Assembly (NCBI GenBank): GCA_004764695.1
Contig: SMSO01000032.1
Coordinates: forward strand, 6,344,668-6,408,667
Source: Schizochytrium sp. TIO01
Taxonomy: Eukaryota; Sar; Bigyra; Thraustochytrida; Thraustochytriidae
Direction of reading: 5' to 3'
DNA: 64,000 nt
Shown here: piece after piece, positions 40,777 to 49,356 of the stretch
How positions within the stretch are numbered: position 1 is the stretch's first letter
Layout: the number at the start of each line of letters is the position of its first letter
Notes under the pieces: model-generated
What the model was told of the DNA's origin: nothing
The model's input: only the letters and a program-made list of their open reading frames with translations
Databases searched by the model: none
Program-made: the position numbers and the translations under genes

Positions 40777-42168
40777 TTATTTTTTCTTTTTCTTCCCACC
40801 TTTTTTGTCTCCTTTCTTTGACGAGGAAGACCCCTTACTGTCTTTCGCAATAGCCTTGAGCTGCTGACTTGCAGGAAGTGGTTTCCAATGCGGGAAAAGT
40901 CCTCCAGAGTTAGCAAGTCCGACTGGATTGTCCCTCCGTCGATAAATGTTCAAACTGGGCTTGGCTTCCTGGATGGCATCTAAAGCTTGCTTTGTCAAAC
41001 CGCCCCCAAAGCAACCTTCTATGTCGATGCGAATAAGTGTCTCTATTGTTGCAAGTGATTCGAGTGTTGGGCGGTCTAGAGCTTCGCATTTACTTAAGTC
41101 CAGCTTTTGCAATTTGGAACACAACAAAGGAAGTTGCTTGAGCGCTTCAATAGATAAATCATGACAATTTGCAACATCTAGATCTTCAAGGGTGAATCCA
41201 AGGGATGCTGCTAGTGCAATAAGGCCAGTTCCTGTTATAGATACACATCCTGCTAAACGTAGATGCGTCAATTTTGGGGCCTCTTGAGCCAGGGTTTTTA
41301 ATGCTTCATCACCAATGAAAGGAAGTGCCGACAAGTCTAGACGACGAAGTTTTCCGCAACGCTTCGCAAGGGCTATAATACCTCGGTCTGTAATCTCCAT
41401 GCACCCATGGAGATCTAGTGTTTGTAAACTACATTTGCTGGGTAATAGTTCTAAGAATGTATCATCTACACCACGTACACCTCTTAAGCTTAGGTCCTTT
41501 AGATTTACATTGACTTCCTGCAGGAGCTCGGCAAAGTCTTGTTGTGCTTGTAGTAGCTCCTGAGAGGCATCCAAAATAGCCTTGCGAGTTTTAATTGGAA
41601 CCCCAGCCTGTAGTGTTGTTGGAAGACTAGATCGAAAAAATTCTAGGAGATCCGCATCGGGAGAAGACCTTGGTAGCGTGAAGAGTTCTGGATTACGTCC
41701 CACGTCGAAGGTTTCGAGGTTTGGGCTCATCGCCAGTAGTAGTAGAACTCCACGCAGAGTTACAGAAGAGCATCCATGGATTTTCAAACAACGCAGGCGA
41801 GAACCCATTGAACGAGCAATCTGCGCAAGTACCTGATCATTAACAGCGGTACACCGATCTAAAATCAGAGTTTCCACATTTTGCTCTGCACAACGTGCGG
41901 CCATTATAAGCAGTGTTTGGGTGTCTATCCACTCCATATCTGCGAGATCAATAGTTTCAAGTTGCTTCTCTCGCACAGTGTCAAGAAGTACATCTCGGGT
42001 AATAAGCGATGTCACTGTGAGCCCTGCATCTGGATCTGTGATGAGCTTTGCGAAGTGGATGTCTTTTCCACCCACTTCGATCAACCTCGACTTCGCAGGA
42101 CTTCTCATCTCGCGATTGTCCATCGTGTTCGTTGGTTCCTTACTTTCCTCCGTATAATGTTGCAGCAT
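40777..42168 (-). CDS. Leucine-rich repeat protein, FBXL/AMN1-like
   Basis: The protein is 463 residues. From about residue 70 to 400 it is a run of cysteine-containing LRRs of the FBXL/AMN1 type. Examples are LETIDLADMEWID, VETLILDRCTAVNDQVL, LQTLDLHGCMEITDRGI, LRRLDLSALPFIGDEAL, LTHLRLAGCVSITGTGL and LQKLDLSKCEALDRPTL. No F-box is visible at the N-terminus, so membership of an SCF ubiquitin ligase is not shown. The C-terminus is a lysine-rich tail (KKGDKKGGKKKKK) suited to nucleic acid or acidic-lipid contact. The first ATG (42168) is used, but the in-frame ATG at codon 16 (42123) has as good a context and would drop 15 residues. The gene is divergent with the small gene at 42706, 537 bases away. 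Confidence 0.85.
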   Translation of the reverse strand: MLQHYTEESKEPTNTMDNREMRSPAKSRLIEVGGKDIHFAKLITDPDAGLTVTSLITRDVLLDTVREKQLETIDLADMEWIDTQTLLIMAARCAEQNVETLILDRCTAVNDQVLAQIARSMGSRLRCLKIHGCSSVTLRGVLLLLAMSPNLETFDVGRNPELFTLPRSSPDADLLEFFRSSLPTTLQAGVPIKTRKAILDASQELLQAQQDFAELLQEVNVNLKDLSLRGVRGVDDTFLELLPSKCSLQTLDLHGCMEITDRGIIALAKRCGKLRRLDLSALPFIGDEALKTLAQEAPKLTHLRLAGCVSITGTGLIALAASLGFTLEDLDVANCHDLSIEALKQLPLLCSKLQKLDLSKCEALDRPTLESLATIETLIRIDIEGCFGGGLTKQALDAIQEAKPSLNIYRRRDNPVGLANSGGLFPHWKPLPASQQLKAIAKDSKGSSSSKKGDKKGGKKKKK

Positions 42169-42705
42169 ATTCTTATGTGCTTCGTTTCAGGTTTTACAGC
42201 AAGACTTCACGCGCTAAACGCCAGCATCAAAGTTTTACCCCGATCCTCCAAACCTAAAATCAGACAGCCCCGAAATGGCTTGCTCACTGAGATCTCAGGA
42301 TGGTACTTAGTTCTCTCCTCCTCGTAGCCTCCAGAATATTTGTATATATTTATATATACTGCCTTGTGAGCACGTCAGCACGACTAGTACGAGGATACCC
42401 GCGGCGTAGTTTTGGGAGCGTACTGTTAAAGTGCCCAATAACCGGATATATGAAAAAGTCTGTCGATTAGGCCTTTTTTTAAAATTAAAAAAAATTAGAC
42501 TTGTCCAATCAACTTTCTATCATTTATAAGTGATGATGCCCTCAGAAAAAGAAGCCCAAAGCTTATTCATTCACCAGCGCGTGTTTCGACAATACCGTGA
42601 GCACTCCCTCGCGTTTTGCAAGGCGTTTCTGACAATCGACCGTCGTCTAGAACGGAGGAACTTTTGAGCGTGTGACTCCTTCGTTGGTTTTTACTTCTTT
42701 CGAAG
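42169..42705. promoter_or_regulatory. Shared promoter region of divergent genes
   Basis: 537 bases between two divergent starts. A TATTTGTATATATTTATATA run at about 42338-42358 is the most TATA-like string in it. A poly-T/A stretch lies at 42473-42492. This is an inference from layout; no promoter element is proven. Confidence 0.4.
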
Positions 42706-43062
42706 ATGGAGCTGCGATTCTTTGTGGATGGCAAGGAGGAGTTCGTGTTCACGCCGCTGACGGAAGAGGAGGAGAAGACAGCTGCTGCAAAAGCGGCTGA
42801 GAACCCCAAAGAGAGGGACGAAATCCCTGATGAGTTCTCAATCCGATTTTATGGTAAACATGATCATGGTGACCTTCCTGAACCGACTCCTAACCCTGCC
42901 TTCGAACCTTTGACCAAGTTTCTCGCGCAGGCAAAAGATGCCACTAACAACTATTTGGCCCCAATTGTGGAGCATGAAAAAGCAGAGAAGGAGGCTGCTA
43001 CAAAGGCCGCTAAAAAGAAGAAAACCGAAGGCGAGGAGACCAACGCCAAGGCAGACGAATAA
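42706..43062 (+). CDS. Small charged protein, possibly GON7-like
   Basis: The protein is 118 residues from a good ATG (AAGATGG). It begins with a beta-like MELRFFVDGKEEFVF, followed by an acidic/Ala helix. A second strand-like segment SIRFYGKHD is then followed by a helix FEPLTKFLAQAKDATNNYL. The end is a Lys/Glu-rich disordered tail. This order (MEL start, short strands, a PL..FLAQ.KD....YL.P helix, charged tail) recalls GON7, the small, poorly conserved fifth subunit of the KEOPS tRNA-modifying complex. The resemblance is by eye and weak; it may simply be an unrelated small acidic protein. The coding region is real by codon use and position between two other genes. Confidence 0.7.
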   Translation: MELRFFVDGKEEFVFTPLTEEEEKTAAAKAAENPKERDEIPDEFSIRFYGKHDHGDLPEPTPNPAFEPLTKFLAQAKDATNNYLAPIVEHEKAEKEAATKAAKKKKTEGEETNAKADE

Positions 43063-43298
43063 GAGTGTAATATTTGCTCAACTTAATTGCCAATAATAAG
43101 GACCTTCACCAAAGCTCACCATGCTGCATGCATGTGTGTGTGCGTGCGAAGGTGAGGGTCGTGGGAGTCAGAGTTAGCTCACCTTGAGGCTAACTCGGAC
43201 GAATATCAGGATTAAATTCTACTGCTACTCAGAAGGAGAGAAAGAAGTCGTCTTTTTTGCTGTGCTTATTAAATAGCTCTCTTGCCATACCAATCATC

Positions 43299-45248
43299 TC
43301 ATGATCTATATGCTCCGAAGCCAGATAATGGAGACGCTGCTTTTGTAGTGTAGATAACATTTGCTTCTTTTTGGTTAGGATCGTCTCGGTGCCAAGGACG
43401 ATGTACATCAACATGTTCGCGGAAGGGGTCATTTGGATCAAACTCTTGCACATCGAATTCATCCACGTTGGGAGGTACAATAGTAATCATTTGATTTGTC
43501 TTGGGCTTGGTAGGTCCAGCTGTAGAAGGAACAATAATTTGTGAATTGAGGCCAACGTAGCCACCCGAACTTTTTACTCCATAATTTCCCTTGACCGCAG
43601 ACGGTGTGCTCTCAGAGCCAAGTGAGTCTTTCCTCTGATCTGCTCCTGTCGAACCTTGCTCGTTGGATGAGCATTCTGTTCCACGAGCCGTGGACGTCAA
43701 GTTGTCATCAAGCACAGAAAAGAAAGTCTGGTAAGAGTCAAGCGTTTTCACCTTTTCACGGGCTACACTAGCCACGCAGGTAAACACGTGAAGGATCTCA
43801 TCTACGCGCTGCTCAATCATTCCAAGGCACTGAAGCATTTCCCGATCGCTGAGTTTATCCAAGTCGAATGTATCAGGAATCGGGAGAGAATCACACTCAG
43901 CCAGCTTGAAAATATCCCGTACAAATGGCTTAAAGATATCCAATTTCTGAGAGAGCTCAGATGAGGACAGCTCTAGATCCTCGGCTTCGATAGCTGCTTG
44001 ATCAGCCTTGTCACGCAAATCAGAGAGCACACGCCTCTTGAAGGCAGAGTAAGCACCTGATTGATTTTTGCTTTCATCAAGCTGGCCATGAAGCGTTGCC
44101 ACAGCAGCTTCCAGGGAAGATACTTCAACATTCATTGATGCCAAATGCTGAAAAGCTCGGTAGTTTTTGTCTTCTGAAGCAGCCATAATTTCAGCTAGAT
44201 GCTCAAGAGACTTTGCCCCTGTCAAACGCTGGACCTTGCCGAAGGCTTCTTCGAATGTGTTTACCTTTTCATTATACACATGGCTTGCAATTCTGGTTCG
44301 TGCAGAGGCCCAATTTCCAGTAACGACCGCCTTTTTCAGTTTTTCCTCGTCTCGTTGTACCTTTTTCAGAATAGTTGCTTCGACATCCTTGGCTTGATTT
44401 GGAGTGCTCATGCGAAGGCGGCTAAATTCCATCATGTACCGGTCCTCTTTCTCATTCATAACCCTACTGAGGGCATCCCACTCTCGCTCAAACTCATTTG
44501 CTGCATCGTGGTGTAACTTCTCAAGGCGTTTAATTTCGCACACAGCATTTGTGCGCCGATCAAAAGCTGCACGAGAAGCTGCAACAATATTAGTAACCTT
44601 ATCTTTCCGTTGTTGGATCTCTTTATCAAGATCGTTGATTTTTGTGTCGAGGCATTTAACCTCATTTCGGCCATAGTTGATATTATTTTTCAATTCTGTA
44701 TAGATCCCTCGCAAATCACATCTCCTTTTTGATGCGGCATAAATGCGCTGCTCCAATTGACGTACCCGCGTCTGCAAGCGCGCCATCGCACAGCCACCAT
44801 CTCTAATTTGTTGTAGTTCCTGACGTAAAATTTTCTCGTCACTTTTAGCTTTGAAAAAGGCTGCTTTGAGATCTTGGCGGCGCTCTAGCTGTTCTTCAAT
44901 TTTAGAGACAAAGACATCTCCTTGTGCATGAAGACGAGTAAGGCTTGTAACCAGAGGGTTTTGATGAGTGGTAATTTGTTTGGTCTTTGTTTGTCTTCGC
45001 CTTTTCTCTGGATTGATTCGCCTTTTTTCCTTTCGAATCTTCATACTGCCATGCGCGCTGGAGTCTGCCATCCGATTCACAATTGCTGCCATTGTAAACT
45101 TGTCAGAGCCTGTCTGTGAACTAGTCTCAGGCTCCACGGAAAAGGGAGGGATGTCAAGCGAGCTCCCCGGGTAGAGATCCAGATCCTCTTCAGAAGACTC
45201 GTTATTCCTTTCATGGCTTGAGGCCTCTTTTGCCAAGGCTTCTCTCAT
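43299..45248 (-). CDS. Outer-dynein-arm docking-like coiled-coil protein
   Basis: The protein is 649 residues. The first ~115 residues are polar and basic (KEKRRINPEKRRRQTKTK), followed by long coiled coil from about 105 to 480. The segment EEAFGKVQRLTGAKSLEHL, then ASEDKNYRAFQHLASMNVEVSSLE (about 335-375), matches the TG....L...F...E..N..LF.Y..E.N.E pattern of the CCDC114/CCDC63/DC1 family. Those proteins hold outer dynein arms on axonemal doublets. The last ~150 residues are Ser/Thr/Pro-rich and disordered. If the call is right, the organism makes motile cilia at some stage, as thraustochytrid zoospores do. The start is the first ATG. The convergent neighbour ends 236 bases away. Confidence 0.75.
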   Translation of the reverse strand: MREALAKEASSHERNNESSEEDLDLYPGSSLDIPPFSVEPETSSQTGSDKFTMAAIVNRMADSSAHGSMKIRKEKRRINPEKRRRQTKTKQITTHQNPLVTSLTRLHAQGDVFVSKIEEQLERRQDLKAAFFKAKSDEKILRQELQQIRDGGCAMARLQTRVRQLEQRIYAASKRRCDLRGIYTELKNNINYGRNEVKCLDTKINDLDKEIQQRKDKVTNIVAASRAAFDRRTNAVCEIKRLEKLHHDAANEFEREWDALSRVMNEKEDRYMMEFSRLRMSTPNQAKDVEATILKKVQRDEEKLKKAVVTGNWASARTRIASHVYNEKVNTFEEAFGKVQRLTGAKSLEHLAEIMAASEDKNYRAFQHLASMNVEVSSLEAAVATLHGQLDESKNQSGAYSAFKRRVLSDLRDKADQAAIEAEDLELSSSELSQKLDIFKPFVRDIFKLAECDSLPIPDTFDLDKLSDREMLQCLGMIEQRVDEILHVFTCVASVAREKVKTLDSYQTFFSVLDDNLTSTARGTECSSNEQGSTGADQRKDSLGSESTPSAVKGNYGVKSSGGYVGLNSQIIVPSTAGPTKPKTNQMITIVPPNVDEFDVQEFDPNDPFREHVDVHRPWHRDDPNQKEANVIYTTKAASPLSGFGAYRS

Positions 45249-45669
45249 CTTGTCTTCACCTATTGCGCAGTGCGTGTCGCAATGAGCTTAAACGAGGAAC
45301 CGCTCGAGGCTATGTGCGAAGGAGGAAGTTGCTTGCTATGACAAGCTGCACCCAAATCGCCAACATAAGCTCCACACTACTGTTTAGTATTACTTGCTGT
45401 CAGCAGATGCACGGATGGTGACTTCTATTACTAGCACTCTGCTAAGACGGTTTAATTTCTAAATGTTCCTGATCATATATTGATTGAGGTACACACTTTA
45501 TCTTTGTAGTATTGGGGACACTTTTAAATTGTCGTAGTCACCTTCACCGGATACATTGATCGATTATTAGGCTTATTAGATACTATTTTCATATAATATT
45601 TTGTGGGATGGATATAAATTTCAATCATGTCAATATAGTCAATGATTTAGTTGTAGAACATGCTTCCTT
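45249..45669. other. Intergenic region
   Basis: 421 bases between the docking-protein start and the kelch-protein stop, both minus strand. AT-rich from 45450 on. It must hold the docking-protein promoter; no element is identifiable. Confidence 0.5.
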
Positions 45670-48267
45670 TTAAAAAGAATTTTTTTTCATCGACTGCTCC
45701 AAATAAGGTGGCGCCAAGGGTGATGAGGAGGAAGAAGAGGATGATGTCGATGAGGATGAGGATGATGAAGACGAAGCAGCACCAGAGGTTGAAGCACCAA
45801 TGCGAGCAGAGAGAACGGAAGGGGAATACAAACCAGGGTCATGATTTGGGGCAAAAGATTTTGTCCGGAAGTCGACAAAAAGCCCAAGGGAGGTATCTGC
45901 GATACGGTTGTCACAAACTCCTCCTGCGACTAGCAGGCACAATTCGGCGGCACTATCAACGAGAGTGTAGCCAAACGAGCTTCTCGGTGAAGGAAGGTCA
46001 TGAGGAGCATACTGCCAGCCTGATGTCGGAGACTCAGTACTTTCAAATCGAAGCTGCAGGACTGAAGCTAGATCTCGGTGTGTTGCATCGCGGCCTCCCA
46101 CAAGAATAATGCGTTGGTGGCCATCTGGGCATTTTAATGCAAATGCACCCATGGAATGACGAGGTGCTGGTAAGTCGTCCAGATTTTGCCAGCAGATGCT
46201 CGCGAGGAAAGTATTCGCGAATCGCTGATTCGAATTTGAGGACAATTTTTTCCGTTTGCTTCGGGGATGCGTACGGCGCGGCTGTTGAATTTGTCGAAAA
46301 ATGTTTTCCTGGTCGGCATTAGAGGTATTGGTTATGGAGGTAATCGAGAATACTTCGACTGATGAAAGAGTTTTGTCTCCTTGGGAAGAAACACCTCCGA
46401 TGATAATCATTGTTGTATCGTTAAGAACGCAAGAGGCTGCAGCAAATCGAGGCACACGAAGATCAGAAAGTGGCTCCCATGCTGTCCCCCATGTCCATGT
46501 GAGTTGTGCACCTTGGTCATACCTGCAAGAGACCTCAAGCGCAAGCGTGGATGCCTGGGCATGACCAAACTGATCACAGCCAGCAGCAACTACGACAAGA
46601 TAGCGACTATTTGGCTTGATACATAGCCAGGATGCAGAGGCTGCGACTCGAGGAGCAGGCAATTGTGTAATGCGAATCCATTGTTTGGATTCAAATATAA
46701 AAGCAGAAGCAGAAGATACAATTTTCCCTGTGCTGACATCGCAACCCCCAAGTATGATGGCAAACTGATTTCTAGCTACTGCGATTGCAGCATCAACTAC
46801 ACTGGCATTGCAGGCCGTTCCTGCAACTCCCTGACTTGGCTGCTGAGAGATAAGCGAACCAATCATATTTGACATCGAGGTAGATGTTGAGGAAGTGGAG
46901 GATGTAGCATGTCCAGACTCGACTTGTCTCACAATAAAAGGTACTTGCGGACTTAAGCTAAACTGGTTTGAGCAACGTGTTGGATTACTTTTTGGACCCC
47001 GCTGTGCAAGAGAAGGAAAACGCTCTCGGACATACACACTTGGGAAGCTGACCAAGCGAAAATGGGAAGGCCCCATACCTCCAAACGTGAAATATTTTTG
47101 TTGATAAGTAGCACAGGAGAGGCCCATGAGAGGTATACATAACTTATCGATGTGTCTCCATACCTTAGAAGTAAAAATCATATCTTGAGCCTGCTTTCGG
47201 GCCACATCAAGCAAGTATCCCCAAGCGTCCGAATTGGAAGAAAGGGAGGTTTCAACAACACCAAACTTTCGAAGAAAGTCAGGGGAGGAAGGAAACATTA
47301 TTTGGGCTTGCGCAAGAATTGCATCAATCATTGGACGATCTGCGTTGCCAATTCGAATTTCCCCAAGTAAACAGGCGATATTGCTGCTATTGAAGGAATG
47401 TTCAGATCGAAATAGCCATTCTACTACGGCCTGAACAAGAACAGGGCCCGGCATAAAGCTTTGTTTGGCTTCGCGAACCCATGTTCTTACATCATCTACA
47501 GACAAAGCGAGCCATGAGTCTGTCTTACTAATGACCTCAAGGTTTCTTACAATATAAATCTTCAGCTGCTCAATTTCTTCTTGCGTTCCAAATCGAGCAA
47601 CATACACGTATGCTTGAAGAGCTACTTGTGGAGTGATGAGCACACGTAGACAGCCTAGAGCGGCGCTTCGAAGATAGCTCATTCCCAATGTGTCAGCTGC
47701 AAGCAACAGTTGAGCAGCATCGCCGAATGTATCACATGAAACATTGTCACCATATATGTGATTCTTAATCTTGTTGATCACGGCGGCTGTGCAAAACTCC
47801 CGTTTGCAGTGGAGTTGGTGAAGACCATTTTTAATTGCAGCTGCAATAGCGTCTGCTTGAGGGGCGGCGAGGACGCCTAAAATTTGAATTTCTGATCCAT
47901 CAACTGCGATTAGAGTGAAATCATCCTCCGCAATCACCGCAGAGGTGGAAAACGAATTTGTGGTCATGTCATTCGCATCGACGGGGCGACTGGAGGATAC
48001 TTTTCCATCTTCCTCCTCTTCCTCCTCTGTAGAGCTTGAGTTCATGAGAACAGCCGTATCATCCTCATTTGCTTCACCTGTGATCCTCTTGCTCGTTGCA
48101 GATTCTCTCTTGAGGGCTAGTCCGGTAGAGCTCGAGGAAACTGAGGCAAGTTTGCGCTTACTCATCTTCGCTGGGTTTTCCTGGCTTTTGCTATCACTCT
48201 TCTCCCTCGTGACAGCTCTCGAATTCTTTCTTTGCAAATATGTTATCCGACGATCTGATTTGGACAT
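45670..48267 (-). CDS. BTB/BACK/kelch-repeat protein
   Basis: From the first ATG (48267) the protein is 865 residues. The frame is open 51 codons further but begins with GTG there. A later ATG at 48165 would give 831. The N-terminus (to ~150) is Ser/Lys/Glu-rich disordered. A degenerate BTB-like region (about 110-210) leads into a BACK domain (ALGCLRVLITPQVALQAYVY, then LSVDDVRTW and VLVQAVVEWL). Kelch repeats follow from about 430, seen as VVVAAGCDQFG, TTMIIIGGVSS, RIILVGGRDATH and CLLVAGGVCDNR, each with a Gly-Gly or Gly-Cys pair and downstream Trp. Such proteins often bridge CUL3 ubiquitin ligase and a substrate. A clear CUL3-binding BTB face cannot be confirmed. The C-terminus is polyserine. 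Confidence 0.8.
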   Translation of the reverse strand: MSKSDRRITYLQRKNSRAVTREKSDSKSQENPAKMSKRKLASVSSSSTGLALKRESATSKRITGEANEDDTAVLMNSSSTEEEEEEDGKVSSSRPVDANDMTTNSFSTSAVIAEDDFTLIAVDGSEIQILGVLAAPQADAIAAAIKNGLHQLHCKREFCTAAVINKIKNHIYGDNVSCDTFGDAAQLLLAADTLGMSYLRSAALGCLRVLITPQVALQAYVYVARFGTQEEIEQLKIYIVRNLEVISKTDSWLALSVDDVRTWVREAKQSFMPGPVLVQAVVEWLFRSEHSFNSSNIACLLGEIRIGNADRPMIDAILAQAQIMFPSSPDFLRKFGVVETSLSSNSDAWGYLLDVARKQAQDMIFTSKVWRHIDKLCIPLMGLSCATYQQKYFTFGGMGPSHFRLVSFPSVYVRERFPSLAQRGPKSNPTRCSNQFSLSPQVPFIVRQVESGHATSSTSSTSTSMSNMIGSLISQQPSQGVAGTACNASVVDAAIAVARNQFAIILGGCDVSTGKIVSSASAFIFESKQWIRITQLPAPRVAASASWLCIKPNSRYLVVVAAGCDQFGHAQASTLALEVSCRYDQGAQLTWTWGTAWEPLSDLRVPRFAAASCVLNDTTMIIIGGVSSQGDKTLSSVEVFSITSITNTSNADQENIFRQIQQPRRTHPRSKRKKLSSNSNQRFANTFLASICWQNLDDLPAPRHSMGAFALKCPDGHQRIILVGGRDATHRDLASVLQLRFESTESPTSGWQYAPHDLPSPRSSFGYTLVDSAAELCLLVAGGVCDNRIADTSLGLFVDFRTKSFAPNHDPGLYSPSVLSARIGASTSGAASSSSSSSSSTSSSSSSSSPLAPPYLEQSMKKNSF

Positions 48268-49356
48268 TTGAAATTTAGGATGTGAGTTCAAGCTTTTTTC
48301 ATGCCTCCAAATTTGAATTTCTCTCCTCGATCTTGTATCACTGAGGAACAGAGGTCCAAATTTATCTGGAGATATTTTCCGATCATCTCGCGATTGGATA
48401 GAGATTGGAGTTGGCAGCACAGAATACTAATACTTGGTTTTATTTTCTTAGATCTCTTCCTGATCGCGAGTGTTTCAAGATTCACGTTGTGCTCAAAACC
48501 GGGAAGAGAAAACAGGCAAACTTAGGGAAAGGATAAAGATAGATAATATTTGTAAGGAACTATACATCATCATCATCATCATCATTAGACGTACATACAT
48601 ATTAAAAAGAGGACGATGTAAGCCATCGTCCTGGTAGTAGTTGAGAAGTGCGTGCGCAAGAATGGAAATGATCCGAAATGGCTACGCTGCAATTTGATAA
48701 TCATCAACCATCGAGATTTAGAGCCTAGCAACAAGGGAGGAGTCAGAAAAGAAAAGTTGCTAGAGCAGGAGCTGAAAGGGGCAAAAAAAGGCACGCATTG
48801 GAGAATTCGTAGCCGATGCAGGAGACATGTAATGTAGAGGTAGTGTAGATAAAATAAGCAATTGAAACAGCAACGAAAACATGAAAAGGAAAAATTCCGT
48901 CATGGTCGCGTGCGATGACCTGGCGGCAATACAGGCTCAAGACGCGCAGGGAAGTTTTATTCAATGCTTGAATACGCACGCGAACCTGGAGTCCTTGTCC
49001 ACCTTGATGCAGTCAGATGCCTGAAATTTTATCTCCCTGTGCCTGCAAACAAAGACACCCAAGTCATACTTGGGGAGCCATTCTGTTACACTGAGTCTCG
49101 GGAAACGAGTGTTTTCTCACCTCAAACTTTGTAAGTTGGAGAGCCCTTGACTCTCTTCTTCTAAATCCTGTTTATTATAGTATATTGTGAGGCTGAATGG
49201 CAATCTGAGTTGATCAAGGTATTTTGCTAAACAAGCAAGCAGGCAGGGAGGTGGGCAGCAGGCTTTTTGAGTTCAACCAGCAAACAGTAAGGAAGGAAAA
49301 AATGAAAGAGTATGAGAAAAATGAGGGAGTAGCTACATGTCCCAAACATCTACTCG
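48268..49356. other. Intergenic region
   Basis: About 1.1 kb between the kelch start and the CDPK stop, both minus strand. It contains an (ATC)n microsatellite at 48565-48586. Frames at 48585-48979 (69-78 residues) on the minus strand have no family features. No RNA gene was recognised. Confidence 0.5.
48565..48586. repeat. (ATC)n microsatellite
   Basis: Seven perfect ATC/CAT units in intergenic DNA upstream of the kelch gene. Confidence 0.9.
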
